Program-made: the position numbers and the translations under genes
The notes under the pieces: generated by a model
The model's input: only the letters and a program-made list of their open reading frames with translations
What the model was told of the DNA's origin: nothing
Databases searched by the model: none
DNA from: CAYNND01 sp964528735
GTDB taxonomy: Bacteria > Patescibacteriota > Minisyncoccia > Phycocordibacterales > UBA2100
Length of the DNA stretch: 64,000 nucleotides
Assembly: GCA_964528735.1 (NCBI GenBank)
Contig: CAZGUV010000003.1
Location: 11,885-75,884 of the forward strand
Direction of reading: 5' to 3'
Part shown: positions 1 through 7,683 of the stretch, in pieces
How the letters are laid out: each line of letters starts with the position of its first letter
How positions within the stretch are numbered: position 1 is the first letter of the stretch

Positions 1-1008
1 ACCAGTAGGCATCTGCACTTCACAGCTGTTTCCATCACAGACTCGATCACCTACAATCCAATCAAACTCATTTGAACGCATTGAACGCTTCGCAAAACTG
101 TACGTCTGACTTGGCCCTACCATATAGAATGCAATCGCAGCATCTTGTGGGTAGTTACCTGTATCCCACTTAATTTTTGTGTATTCTCCGAGTCGCACAG
201 AACTACCTGATGAAGGAGTGACGATGGTGACGTATGGGTCTCCCTTTTCTACTGCAACCGTACGCTTCAAGATAACAGGCATATTTGATGCAGGACCCTT
301 TGCTGCACGAAGAGTCACTGTGTATGTACCTGATGTCTTATACTCATGTGATAGTGAACGTGAGGTAATACCAGTTCCGCAGTTTGTACTCTGGAATGCC
401 TCATACTTTGCAGGTTCTGTATTGTCTCCCCAATCGATGTTGTAAGAAACACACGCTGCCTCAAGGAGTTGGAAATTCAAAAATGCATTAAATGGCGCAC
501 GTCCTCCTGGCTGAGTGAAGTTGAAACTCACTATGTTTGCTGTTGTCGCTGGGTTGATGGTTGTCCCTGAGTCATCGCCACCACACTGAGCATTCATTAC
601 TGCGCGAGTTCGTGCTCCTACGACACCAAAACCAGTCGTAAACGGATCACCATACGCGACGATACCATTCCTCTCTTGAAATCGTTGTACGGCTCGCTCT
701 GTTGCAGGACCAAATGTACCGGTAATCGCACCTTCTGGATAGATATTTGGGTCAGATGAAAGAAATGATTGGAGAGAGCGGACATCATTCCCCCGAGAAC
801 CTTTGCGGAGTGTCCGCGCGAGAGTTGCACATGAGCCCATTGTCTTTGGTCCATCAATAGTAGTAAGTTGTCCTCTGAGACTGTTTATCTGTTGCAAGAC
901 ATCCTGGAGCTGCTTTTGGAGTTCCGCTGCGTTTTGCGCTGAAGCAACAACGGTTCCTAAAACGGTAGTGAGTATAACTGCTGATAAAACACGTGTGACA
1001 CGGTTCAT
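1..1008 (-). CDS. Secreted peptidoglycan-binding/PKD surface protein, truncated by the window edge
   Basis: The frame reads from an ATG at 1008 to position 1 without a stop, so the C-terminus lies outside the window. Residues 1-25 form a signal peptide ending near an Ala-Ser-Ala site, and a short Gln-rich coiled stretch follows. Residues about 55-130 match a PG_binding_1 domain: the sequence RTLRKGSRGNDVRSLQSFL starts it, and the FGPATERAVQRFQ helix is visible. After that comes a PKD/Ig-like segment containing the NIDWGDN strand. The architecture matches the larger protein at 29790-31916, including the shared 'YG-P-F-TG-GV-G--TR' stretch. Likely an envelope-anchored adhesin or wall protein. 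Confident for the domains; the biological role is inferred. Confidence 0.8.
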   Translation of the reverse strand, partial: MNRVTRVLSAVILTTVLGTVVASAQNAAELQKQLQDVLQQINSLRGQLTTIDGPKTMGSCATLARTLRKGSRGNDVRSLQSFLSSDPNIYPEGAITGTFGPATERAVQRFQERNGIVAYGDPFTTGFGVVGARTRAVMNAQCGGDDSGTTINPATTANIVSFNFTQPGGRAPFNAFLNFQLLEAACVSYNIDWGDNTEPAKYEAFQSTNCGTGITSRSLSHEYKTSGTYTVTLRAAKGPASNMPVILKRTVAVEKGDPYVTIVTPSSGSSVRLGEYTKIKWDTGNYPQDAAIAFYMVGPSQTYSFAKRSMRSNEFDWIVGDRVCDGNSCEVQMPTG

Positions 1009-1070
1009 ATACTTGCATTCTATCACCACTCAGAAAATGAGCTAGCTATTATGCACAGAGGGTTTGCAGG

Positions 1071-1370
1071 GCTCCGGCTTGCACCGTAGTGAAAAACCTA
1101 GCGCAGGGAGCATCTGGTGGTCAGGCATATTTTCCCTGACGGAAAAATTGCACGACCCTGCCTCGCGGTTTTTGCCTTGCTGAGTACAGCAAACAAAAAC
1201 ATCGCTCCGGCTTGCACCGTAGTGAAAAACCTAGGGCAGAGGGCTTAGTAGCTGTGGTCACAGATAATTGTTCGCCGTAGCTCACAATTTCCGCGACCCC
1301 GGCTCGTGGTTTTGTCTGCTGACAAAACATCACTGTGCCTTGCACCGTACTGAAAAACCTCCCGCAGGGG
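1071..1370. repeat. Degenerate tandem direct repeat, about 130-bp period
   Basis: The string CTTGCACCGTAGTGAAAAAC occurs near-identically at 1079-1098, 1211-1230 and 1339-1358 (the last with one change). Two weaker blocks between the copies also resemble each other (1149-1203 and 1286-1334, both with GCGACCC/ACGACCC then a T-rich run and a hairpin around CTGnnGACA or CTGAGTACAG). This fills the 378-bp gene-free interval. A 74-codon open frame on the minus strand (1121-1345) simply reflects the repeat and is not called a gene. Confidence 0.7.
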
Positions 1371-1378
1371 AGGTTTTT
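1353..1378 (-). terminator. Bidirectional intrinsic terminator downstream of tRNA-Ile
   Basis: An 11-bp stem, AAAAACCTCCC paired with GGGAGGTTTTT around a GCAG loop, gives T-runs on both strands. On the minus strand it lies 9 nt after the tRNA 3' end. It is also the last element of the tandem repeat. Confidence 0.8.
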
Positions 1379-1386
1379 CTAGTCAG

Positions 1387-1460
1387 TGCACCTGCCTGGA
1401 CTCGAACCAGGGACCGCGAAGGTATAAGCTTCGTGCTCTAACCAACTGAGCTACAGGTGC
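1387..1460 (-). tRNA. tRNA-Ile with anticodon UAU
   Basis: The minus strand folds as a full cloverleaf: acceptor GCACCTG/CAGGTGC plus discriminator A, D arm GCTC/GAGC, anticodon stem CGAAG/CTTCG with loop CTTATAC, and T arm CCTGG/CCAGG with loop TTCGAGT. Loop positions 34-36 are TAT, which would read AUA directly. CCA is not encoded. This is unusual, because most bacteria read AUA with a lysidine-modified CAU tRNA. The stems are unambiguous; the isoacceptor follows from the anticodon only. Confidence 0.92.
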
Positions 1461-1469
1461 GCTCCGCGG

Positions 1470-1498
1470 ATTATAGCCATTTTTACCTATTCTACAAC
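1470..1498 (-). promoter_or_regulatory. Promoter of tRNA-Ile
   Basis: A perfect TATAAT (1470-1475) lies 17 bp from a TTGTAG -35 (1493-1498), reading on the minus strand. The expected start is 2-4 nt before the tRNA. The -35 touches the stop codon of the upstream gene. Confidence 0.7.
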
Positions 1499-1499
1499 C

Positions 1500-2231
1500 T
1501 TATGTGCGCTCACTGCGTATCCGCGCATGACGCTCAGCGATTCGAAGTCGCTTCATGCATTGATTGTAGATATGCTTCTTAGTCACCACTCGCCCTGATG
1601 GGTCAGGTCCAAACAAATCAGCGCAGTCTGCTCCGACACTATCGATTATTTTATAGAAGTCCTTTCTACCCTGCTCACTTCCGTACTCAGACATGAGACG
1701 TGTGACCCGGGCATGAAAACGTGTGGCGACATCAGGAGGATAGCGTAAATAAAATTCTTTCCGCTCCGGCGGGCACCCTTTTTCTTCTGGAATAAACGGC
1801 TTCCAGAAATTTTTATATGCATCGCCCGTGTCAAAGACTGCGTATCTCCCATCCACAAGCCGCGCGTTTGCAATATTAAATCCAAACGGAAAAGCGTTCT
1901 TCTCTTCTATCAGCTGATGGTCAACGTCGTTAAATACAAACCCAAGCACAAGGAAATCGGCGTACGCGTCTGCATAGGTAAAGTCTTGCGGACTCGAGGA
2001 TAGGTCAGGCTGGTATGAATAGTATTTCCCATCGTGGAGTGACACATCAGAAATCCGCACTACAGATTTTACGAGACGAGCAATGCACTGTTGCATCTGT
2101 GGATGCTCCACATCCTTCAGTAGATGATGCGTATCTCCATGCTCCGTGACATGCGCATCAGCGTCTCTCCCCTCAACGCGTGTCAGGTGTTCATGTGAAC
2201 CGAGCCGGCGTGTAAAGTGCTGGTGATCCAT
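1500..2231 (-). CDS. Kinase-fold-like protein of unknown specificity (module copy A)
   Basis: A 243-aa soluble protein, last gene of the ftsH operon; its start lies 2 bp after the stop of the upstream EamA gene. The central stretch 'NARLVDGRYAVFDTGDAYKNF' (about residues 124-144) resembles the metal-binding loop of aminoglycoside/choline-kinase-like enzymes (N, then a strand ending in D-T/F-G). The usual HxD before it is not obvious, so it could be a divergent or inactive kinase fold. It shares the 'W/YYSY' strand and overall order with the 266-aa protein at 3975-4775, so the two are probably paralogues. The N-terminus is His-rich. The substrate is unknown. By analogy with licA-licB, a kinase paired with an EamA permease could trap a small imported alcohol, but this is speculative. 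Confidence 0.55.
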   Translation of the reverse strand: MDHQHFTRRLGSHEHLTRVEGRDADAHVTEHGDTHHLLKDVEHPQMQQCIARLVKSVVRISDVSLHDGKYYSYQPDLSSSPQDFTYADAYADFLVLGFVFNDVDHQLIEEKNAFPFGFNIANARLVDGRYAVFDTGDAYKNFWKPFIPEEKGCPPERKEFYLRYPPDVATRFHARVTRLMSEYGSEQGRKDFYKIIDSVGADCADLFGPDPSGRVVTKKHIYNQCMKRLRIAERHARIRSERT

Positions 2232-2233
2232 GT

Positions 2234-3106
2234 CTATATAAGTAGCCCGATAGCTGCCATCGAGAGCGCGACTGCAATAAACTTTCGCATATCCATGTGC
2301 TCCTTATAAAACCACACTGACAAAATGATAGGGATAACTATGTAGTGCGCCTGGATGGTATACACGAGACTTATCTGCCCAGTCGAGAGTGCTTTCATAA
2401 GTGCAACGTATGACGCCATACCAAGGAGCGAAGAGAGGATGCCGTAGAGATAGTCTTGTTTTGTGTGTTTGTATTTTTCTTTTGCTCGGTGCTCTTCTTG
2501 CTTCAAGAGTGCGAGTGAAATGAAAAGTCCTGCGCATTGCGCAACGCCCATGTAGAAAAATATCTCTCCCCCACTGAGTGTCACCGCACCCTTTGCGAGC
2601 AAGTGTGTTGCAGTTGCAGTCACCGTCGAGATAATCATCAAGATAATCCCGAACTTTAGATTTGATTGACGCTCATGCTCGCTCTTTTGTATCAACAAAA
2701 CTGGCACGCAAATACTGAGCACTACCCCAAGCATATTGAGTGGTGTCAGCGTCTCGTGAAAGAAAAAAACACCACCGCACACCGCGATGAGCGGCGCGAG
2801 GATTTTTGAGAGGGGGAAAAAGATGACAGTATCTATAAAGCGAAGCGCCTCGATACGTGTGTAGGCACTGATTGCATACGTCGCCCCTGCGGCAAGCGCA
2901 CATGCAGTAATCTCTTGCCAATACACGGGCAAAACTTCTCCACTCAAAAGAAAGCAGAGCAAAAATATCGGCCCTGCTATCACATACGTAATGATGTTAT
3001 TCCACGCAGCATTCAATTTTTTCTGCGCGACTACTTTCCCCGCAAAGATGTGCAGCCCCGCAAAGACCGTCGCTGCTATTGTCCAAATAAAAGTCGTGGA
3101 ATCCAT
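2234..3106 (-). CDS. EamA/DMT-family transporter (copy 1)
   Basis: 290 aa with ten evenly spaced hydrophobic segments, the usual length and topology of EamA permeases in the inner membrane. The two halves are internally similar: 'SKILAPLIAVCGGVFFFHETLT' at the end of half 1 and 'HYIVIPIILSVWFYKEHMD' at the end of half 2 carry the typical 'P---------E' of EamA repeats. It is about 40% similar by eye to the adjacent gene at 3113-3973, so this is a tandem duplication. The gap to that gene is 6 bp and the downstream kinase-like gene follows after 2 bp, giving one operon. The substrate cannot be read from the sequence. The family includes nucleobase, amino-acid, sugar and choline permeases. Confidence 0.82.
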   Translation of the reverse strand: MDSTTFIWTIAATVFAGLHIFAGKVVAQKKLNAAWNNIITYVIAGPIFLLCFLLSGEVLPVYWQEITACALAAGATYAISAYTRIEALRFIDTVIFFPLSKILAPLIAVCGGVFFFHETLTPLNMLGVVLSICVPVLLIQKSEHERQSNLKFGIILMIISTVTATATHLLAKGAVTLSGGEIFFYMGVAQCAGLFISLALLKQEEHRAKEKYKHTKQDYLYGILSSLLGMASYVALMKALSTGQISLVYTIQAHYIVIPIILSVWFYKEHMDMRKFIAVALSMAAIGLLI

Positions 3107-3112
3107 TGACCG

Positions 3113-3973
3113 CTAGTATAGCAAACCGATAGCAACAACGGAGATGACGACCGCGACAAACTTTCTAATGTCCATGTGTTCCTTGTAGTACCACACTGAG
3201 AGAAAGATGGGTATCAAAATGTAGTGTGCGTGAATCGTATAGATAAGACTGATGGATCCAAGACTGTACGCCTTGAGGAGTGCGTAAAAACTCACAAATG
3301 CGAGCGTACCTGAAGCCAGTCCGACGAGCACATCATGAGTGTCGGGAGTGTAGTCACCTTTCTGCACTTCTCTTCGATACATATAGACAGAAAAGACTGC
3401 TCCGCCAAGCTGAGAGAGCGACATGAAGAAGAGGAGCGCAGTGTCTATATCTGCCCCCGCCTTCGTGAGTAACATCGAACTTGATGCTAAGCCTGTCGAA
3501 ACCACAAGAAAGATAAGGCCCTTCCTCAGATTTGTCTGACGGCCTTGTTCAGCATTCGAAAGAAGTAACAATGGGACACAGAGACTCAAACAAATACCGA
3601 TCATATTAGCGACGGTGAGTGACTCGTGAAATACAAACACACCGCCTGCGACAACCACAATCGGCCCGAGTATCTTATTAAGTGGAAAGTAAATTGTCGC
3701 ATCAATGTAGCGAAGTGCATCGATGCGAATAATTTGACCAAATGCATGCATTGCGCCGGAGATGACAGCGAGAACAAGAAGCACGAGCCACGCATCAGGA
3801 TAACTCCCCCACACCACAAGCGCGACAAGCGCCATGAGTCCTGAGACACCGTACGTATAGATACCATTATAGGCTGAACTCCTTCCACCATGCGCAATTA
3901 TCTTTGCGGTAAACATCTGTATACCAGCAAGCACTGTCGCTGCAAGTGTCCACAAAAAAGTAAGAGAGTCCAT
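3113..3973 (-). CDS. EamA/DMT-family transporter (copy 2)
   Basis: 286 aa, ten predicted membrane segments, with EamA repeat signatures 'NKILGPIVVVAGGVFVFHESLT' and 'HYILIPIFLSVWYYKEHMD'. It starts MDSLTFLWTLAATVLAG, nearly the same as copy 1. Its start is 1 bp after the stop of the 266-aa kinase-like gene. Two adjacent paralogues could act as a heterodimer or carry related substrates. Both readings are inference. Confidence 0.82.
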   Translation of the reverse strand: MDSLTFLWTLAATVLAGIQMFTAKIIAHGGRSSAYNGIYTYGVSGLMALVALVVWGSYPDAWLVLLVLAVISGAMHAFGQIIRIDALRYIDATIYFPLNKILGPIVVVAGGVFVFHESLTVANMIGICLSLCVPLLLLSNAEQGRQTNLRKGLIFLVVSTGLASSSMLLTKAGADIDTALLFFMSLSQLGGAVFSVYMYRREVQKGDYTPDTHDVLVGLASGTLAFVSFYALLKAYSLGSISLIYTIHAHYILIPIFLSVWYYKEHMDIRKFVAVVISVVAIGLLY

Positions 3974-3974
3974 A

Positions 3975-4775
3975 CTATTTCATTCTTCCGTGGAGTGGAT
4001 CAAACTGCAATACAATCCCCGGCCCAAATTCAACAACAGCAATAGCGTCTGCAATCTTCGCACACAAGTGCGCACGAAATTGTTCAGGAGTATCGATGAT
4101 TTTTCCAATATTGGTAAAATTAAACAACTGCCTCACACTCTTGTGCGTGTGCGCTTCAAGGCCACGAATGAGACTGAGCCCATCATCACCACTGAACAAT
4201 GAATGCATTTCTTTGAGTGTAGTCAGCGCTTCATGTAGCTCCGCACGCGAACGACGCATAAACCACACACGAAACTCAGGAGAAAGAAAAGCGTAGTGAA
4301 TAGTCCGCTCAAGGCCGTAATATGCCTGTTCAAAATCAAAGGTCAGTGCAAAATCTGAGTTCACCGTATCGCGCTTGGTGTTTTTTTCCTTTGAGCCGGC
4401 GTCAAAAAAATCTGTATCCCCAAACACAAGCGCCTGGATAACACGCCCGACAACGTACAGCTTCGGAAACTCGGCGAGTGTCGCACGGTCTGCATCAGTT
4501 ATGTGCTTCTCATACGAGTACCAGGTATCACCTCTCTTCACCACATCAGAGACAGGACTAAACGGCCGCGAGCCATTGCCCTTCAAGAGCGCAGCTACAG
4601 CCCACTGTGTTTCAGGCATTTTCGAATATGGGATGTGGTGCAACCTTCCTCCCTCCGCATCAACATACGTCTCTCTATTGTAGTCGTTACGATGAGATGC
4701 AGAGATTGGCTCGGCGTCATTGACGCGACGTGTGTGCGCGAAGAATGGACTTTCGCTCAACGCGCCCCCTTTCAT
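3975..4775 (-). CDS. Kinase-fold-like protein (module copy B)
   Basis: 266 aa. The segment 'NSDFALTFDFEQAYYG' (about residues 138-153) resembles the second half of the choline/ethanolamine- and aminoglycoside-kinase signature (N, strand, D-F-E-x-A). Upstream 'VVKRGDTWYSYEKHI' aligns with 'VSLHDGKYYSYQPDL' of the 243-aa protein at 1500-2231. No clear HxDxxxxN catalytic loop is visible, so activity is uncertain. It lies 1 bp after the ftsH stop and 1 bp before an EamA gene, implying tight translational coupling in an ftsH-kinase-EamA-EamA-kinase operon. Confidence 0.55.
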   Translation of the reverse strand: MKGGALSESPFFAHTRRVNDAEPISASHRNDYNRETYVDAEGGRLHHIPYSKMPETQWAVAALLKGNGSRPFSPVSDVVKRGDTWYSYEKHITDADRATLAEFPKLYVVGRVIQALVFGDTDFFDAGSKEKNTKRDTVNSDFALTFDFEQAYYGLERTIHYAFLSPEFRVWFMRRSRAELHEALTTLKEMHSLFSGDDGLSLIRGLEAHTHKSVRQLFNFTNIGKIIDTPEQFRAHLCAKIADAIAVVEFGPGIVLQFDPLHGRMK

Positions 4776-4776
4776 A

Positions 4777-6759
4777 TTACGAGACTATTTCCTTTGGTAT
4801 TGGTACAACACCCTTCTTTTCTTTCAACGTTATTCCGTGCTGCTGGACCACTGCTTCATACTCCTCGCGCTCAAGTGTCTCAACCTCAATAAGCTTCTGC
4901 GCGACCGCATCAAGTGCTTGACGGTACCTCACGATAGTATCTTCTGCACGCGCAAGTTGTTCTGCAATTATTTTTTTCACCTCACTGTCGATAAGCGCTG
5001 AGACCTGCTCCGAATACTCCTTGCTCGGCATACCGTGACTACCGACGATGACTCGCCCACCATCATCTTCAAGCGCAACAGGTCCAATCGTGTCTGACAT
5101 TCCCCATCTTGTTACCATGTGTCGTGCAAGGCTGGTAGACACCGCAAGGTCGTTTGAAGGTCCTGTGGTTAAGTCTCCAAAAATCATGCGCTCCGTGACA
5201 TATCCAGCGAGCGAGACTGCGATGTCATCGAGAAATTCTTTCTTTGATTGCATACGTCGATCAGTGTCCGGGAGTTTCAATGTGTACCCTGCCGCGCGAC
5301 CACGAGAGATGACTGATACTTTGTGTACCGGGTCTGAATACTCGAGCACCGATGCGACAACCGCATGTCCTGCTTCGTGGTACGCAGTAATCTTCTTTTC
5401 TTCAGAGTTCATGATATGACTCTTTCTCTCTGGACCAAGCATTACTTTTTCAATCGAGCGCAACAGGTCGTATTGAGTAATCTCCTTTCTGTCCTCACGC
5501 GCTGCGAGGATTGCCCCTTCGTTCATGAGGTTTGCAAGATCTGCACCTGAAAAACCTGGTGTTCGTTTTGATATTTCAAGCAAGTTCACATCTGCGTGAA
5601 GCGGTTTCTTGCGTGCGTGTACATTGAGAATCTCTTCGCGCTCTGCTCTATCAGGTGGATCAATCATGACGCGACGATCGAAACGGCCTGGGCGCAAGAG
5701 TGCTGGGTCGAGCACATCTGGTCTGTTTGTAGCAGCAATTACAATCACCTTTTCGGTCGGTTCGAAACCATCCATTTCAACGAGGATTTGGTTGAGTGTC
5801 TGTTCGCGTTCATCATTACCTCCACCCATACCCGTGCCTCGCGCGCGTCCGACTGCATCGATTTCATCGACGAAGACAATCGCTGGCGCATTTTTCTTTG
5901 CAGTATCAAACAAGTCACGCACACGTGACGCACCGACTCCTACAAACATCTCAACAAACTCTGAACCTGAGATAGAGAAAAATGGCACACCTGCTTCTCC
6001 CGCAACTGCGCGCGCAAGCAGCGTCTTTCCAGTACCTGGTCCACCCATCAACATCACACCTTTAGGAATCTTTGCTCCGATTGCAAGAAACTTCTCAGGA
6101 TTTTTCAAAAAATCTACAATTTCGCTGAGCTCTTGCTTCGCGACTTTCGAACCAGCGACGTCAGCGAACGTGACTCGATTGTTTTTGTCATTCGGGTCAA
6201 TCATTCGTGCGCGTGACTGCCCGAAGGTAAATGCCTGCATGCCTGCACCACGAATCTGCCGTGTGAAGAACCATAGACCAAAAGCAATAAGGAGGAGTGG
6301 GCCAAGGAGCGGGAGAAACATTCCCATCCAGTATTTAAATCCAGTTGGTTCAGCAATCTCAATAGGGACAGCGCGCAAATCTTCTGGAGTTGCACCATAA
6401 TTTTTGAGTGTCTCAGTGAGCCCTGACTCGCCCTCCTTCTTACTGTATTTTATGACTTCCTCCTTTTCCTTTCCGTATGAGATATCTATCTGCTCACCGC
6501 GCACGACAATCTTACTCACTTTTCTATTCGTCAAATCTTGCGCAAGTTGTGAAAGTGTAATGTTCTCAGGTTTTTTCAGTGCATCACGCAAGCTTGAGTA
6601 ACCTCCCAAGAGTGCAAGAAAAATGAGAATCGTGATTACAACTTGAATACCAAATTGTTGGTTGACCCCGTAGTCTTGTTTTACTTTCTCAAGTGGGCTT
6701 TTCTTCTCTCCCTTCTTTTCCTTTTCTTTATCGTGCTTGTGCTGTGGTTTCTGTGACAT
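4777..6759 (-). CDS. ftsH: ATP-dependent zinc metalloprotease FtsH
   Basis: 660 aa from the chosen ATG at 6759; an upstream in-frame ATG at 6834 is rejected because a TATACT box sits exactly 6 nt before 6759. Two membrane segments (about 38-53 and 145-165) flank the extracytoplasmic FtsH_ext domain. The AAA domain has Walker A GGPGTGKT (239-246), Walker B FVDEID (296-301) and an intact second region of homology. The protease domain has HEAGH (461-465), which binds zinc. The N-terminus is Lys-rich. It degrades misfolded or unassembled membrane proteins and some soluble regulators. It is the first gene of the operon and is followed directly by the kinase/EamA module. Confidence 0.98.
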   Translation of the reverse strand: MSQKPQHKHDKEKEKKGEKKSPLEKVKQDYGVNQQFGIQVVITILIFLALLGGYSSLRDALKKPENITLSQLAQDLTNRKVSKIVVRGEQIDISYGKEKEEVIKYSKKEGESGLTETLKNYGATPEDLRAVPIEIAEPTGFKYWMGMFLPLLGPLLLIAFGLWFFTRQIRGAGMQAFTFGQSRARMIDPNDKNNRVTFADVAGSKVAKQELSEIVDFLKNPEKFLAIGAKIPKGVMLMGGPGTGKTLLARAVAGEAGVPFFSISGSEFVEMFVGVGASRVRDLFDTAKKNAPAIVFVDEIDAVGRARGTGMGGGNDEREQTLNQILVEMDGFEPTEKVIVIAATNRPDVLDPALLRPGRFDRRVMIDPPDRAEREEILNVHARKKPLHADVNLLEISKRTPGFSGADLANLMNEGAILAAREDRKEITQYDLLRSIEKVMLGPERKSHIMNSEEKKITAYHEAGHAVVASVLEYSDPVHKVSVISRGRAAGYTLKLPDTDRRMQSKKEFLDDIAVSLAGYVTERMIFGDLTTGPSNDLAVSTSLARHMVTRWGMSDTIGPVALEDDGGRVIVGSHGMPSKEYSEQVSALIDSEVKKIIAEQLARAEDTIVRYRQALDAVAQKLIEVETLEREEYEAVVQQHGITLKEKKGVVPIPKEIVS

Positions 6760-6765
6760 GGATGC

Positions 6766-6771
6766 AGTATA
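6766..6771 (-). promoter_or_regulatory. -10 box of ftsH (leaderless type)
   Basis: TATACT on the minus strand, exactly 6 nt from the ATG at 6759. This predicts transcription starting at the start codon. There is no Shine-Dalgarno in the interval. Confidence 0.65.
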
Positions 6772-6841
6772 CGGTGCGTGTGTAAAAAGTAAACGACTCT
6801 TCATGACGACGCAGCGCAGTACTGTTTCTTTCAATAAAAAA

Positions 6842-6868
6842 CGCTCGCGGAAAACCCTCCCGCGAGCG
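6842..6868 (-). terminator. Intrinsic terminator
   Basis: A 9-bp GC-rich stem (CGCTCGCGG/CCGCGAGCG) followed on the minus strand by TTTTTTATTG. It ends the transcript of the 75-aa gene at 6892-7119. Confidence 0.8.
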
Positions 6869-6891
6869 CGCTCTTGTCGTGAATGGGGGCG

Positions 6892-7119
6892 TCACGCAAT
6901 CGCCTGTTGTGACAATCCAAAATCGATTCGGTAGTCGCGCACATACGCGACCGTCGCTTCGATCAAGTGACCAACAATGTTTTCTTCCGCGAGGGCTGCT
7001 CGCAGGTCGGCTTCAGGCATTTTCCACCCGACGTGCACCTGGGTACCGCCAAGAACGAGGAACTGGTTCCCCTTTTCATGATGCCATGTAAAGCCGTGAG
7101 GGTTTGCAACAGAAGTCAT
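6892..7119 (-). CDS. Small protein of unknown function with strong Shine-Dalgarno
   Basis: 75 aa beginning MTSVANPHGFTW; no family recognised. AGGAGG at 7129-7134 is 9 nt from the ATG, and a TTGCAA-N16-TACAAA promoter lies further upstream, so this gene has a conventional leader unlike most of its neighbours. Codons are noticeably GC-richer than the surroundings. It is a single-gene unit with its own terminator. It is soluble, with a Trp-rich N-terminal strand region and a helical second half. Its organisation is the same as that of the next gene (7270-7491). Confidence 0.7.
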   Translation of the reverse strand: MTSVANPHGFTWHHEKGNQFLVLGGTQVHVGWKMPEADLRAALAEENIVGHLIEATVAYVRDYRIDFGLSQQAIA

Positions 7120-7128
7120 TATGAATAC

Positions 7129-7134
7129 CCTCCT
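7129..7134 (-). promoter_or_regulatory. Shine-Dalgarno AGGAGG that decides the start at 7119
   Basis: A perfect AGGAGG 9 nt before the ATG, rare in this window. It selects M21 of the longer open frame. Confidence 0.75.
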
Positions 7135-7151
7135 TTCTCCTGTGCGCATGC

Positions 7152-7179
7152 TTTGTAACACATTATTCAAATATTGCAA
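7152..7179 (-). promoter_or_regulatory. Promoter of the 75-aa gene
   Basis: TTGCAA (7174-7179), 16-bp spacer, TACAAA (7152-7157) on the minus strand; it predicts a leader of about 27 nt carrying the Shine-Dalgarno. Confidence 0.5.
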
Positions 7180-7220
7180 GTTTTCGTGAGAGAAAATTGA
7201 GCGGATGAGCCAAAAAAAGG

Positions 7221-7250
7221 CGCCGGCACAGGAGAGGTCCCGTGCCGGCG
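7221..7250 (-). terminator. Intrinsic terminator of the 73-aa gene
   Basis: A 9-bp stem CGCCGGCAC/GTGCCGGCG followed on the minus strand by CCTTTTTTTGG. Confidence 0.85.
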
Positions 7251-7269
7251 TTGACCCTCTCGCCTTCGC

Positions 7270-7491
7270 TTACGCAGCGTCGGCGAGTCGATCTGGTCTC
7301 TGGAAGTGGTTCCGGACCCGCTCCAAGAAGCTCTCGACGGCAGTGACCGTGTCGGCATCGATGCCTTCGGTGCGAAGCGTTCGGGAGAACGTCTCGCGGT
7401 CGTACGGCAGCGGCACTTTCACGGACTTTTCGCCGAGGGCGAGGAACAGATCTTCGCCTTTGGACTCCAGAGACATTGCAGGGCTCTTCAT
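7270..7491 (-). CDS. Small protein of unknown function with strong Shine-Dalgarno
   Basis: 73 aa beginning MKSPAMSLESKGED; no recognised family. The start is fixed by AGGAGG at 7499-7504, 7 nt before the ATG. A TTGCAA (7545-7550)-N16-TAGAAC (7523-7528) promoter precedes it. GC-rich codons match those of the 75-aa gene. Mostly charged alpha-helical sequence with no membrane segment. It is flanked by its own terminator and by a candidate short RNA upstream. Confidence 0.7.
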   Translation of the reverse strand: MKSPAMSLESKGEDLFLALGEKSVKVPLPYDRETFSRTLRTEGIDADTVTAVESFLERVRNHFQRPDRLADAA

Positions 7492-7498
7492 GATGTGG

Positions 7499-7504
7499 CC
7501 TCCT
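7499..7504 (-). promoter_or_regulatory. Shine-Dalgarno AGGAGG that decides the start at 7491
   Basis: AGGAGG 7 nt before the ATG. The longer open frame extends upstream to 7713 but crosses a terminator and promoter and is rejected. Confidence 0.75.
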
Positions 7505-7522
7505 TTCCTCTGCAATCCCTCA

Positions 7523-7550
7523 GTTCTACAATAAAACCTAGATTTTGCAA
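7523..7550 (-). promoter_or_regulatory. Promoter of the 73-aa gene
   Basis: TTGCAA and TAGAAC with a 16-bp spacer on the minus strand, the same geometry as the neighbouring 75-aa gene. Confidence 0.45.
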
Positions 7551-7551
7551 C

Positions 7552-7624
7552 ACAAAAGCCGCTCATACGAGCGGCTTCGGCGCGTCTCCTCAGTAAGCCA
7601 TGGCAGACTTTTGCTGATTCGAGT
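7552..7624 (-). ncRNA. Candidate small RNA or attenuated leader, about 70 nt
   Basis: On the minus strand a TTGCTG (7654-7659)-N17-TACACT (7631-7636) promoter is followed about 50 nt later by a terminator, GCCGCTC-ATAC-GAGCGGC plus TTTT (7554-7575). No credible gene lies between them; the only ORF is a 3-codon ATG-GCT-TAC-TGA. It could be a free small RNA, or a terminator-attenuated leader for the 73-aa gene just downstream. Confidence 0.45.
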
Positions 7625-7671
7625 GGCTGGAGTGTATATGAAAGTTTCCTCGCCAGCAAATAAATCGCATG

Positions 7672-7677
7672 TATACT
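7672..7677 (+). promoter_or_regulatory. -10 box of smpB (leaderless type)
   Basis: TATACT exactly 6 nt before the ATG at 7684. Confidence 0.65.
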
Positions 7678-7683
7678 ACGCAG

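Noticed and set aside
1121..1345. 74-codon minus-strand frame in the tandem repeat
   Set aside because: Its internal similarity comes from the DNA repeat; there is no -10 box or Shine-Dalgarno and no family.
5609..6400. 263-codon open frame on the plus strand opposite ftsH
   Set aside because: It is antisense to the AAA core of ftsH, its composition is a mirror of that gene (Ser/Pro/Arg-rich) and it has no promoter at the usual spacing.
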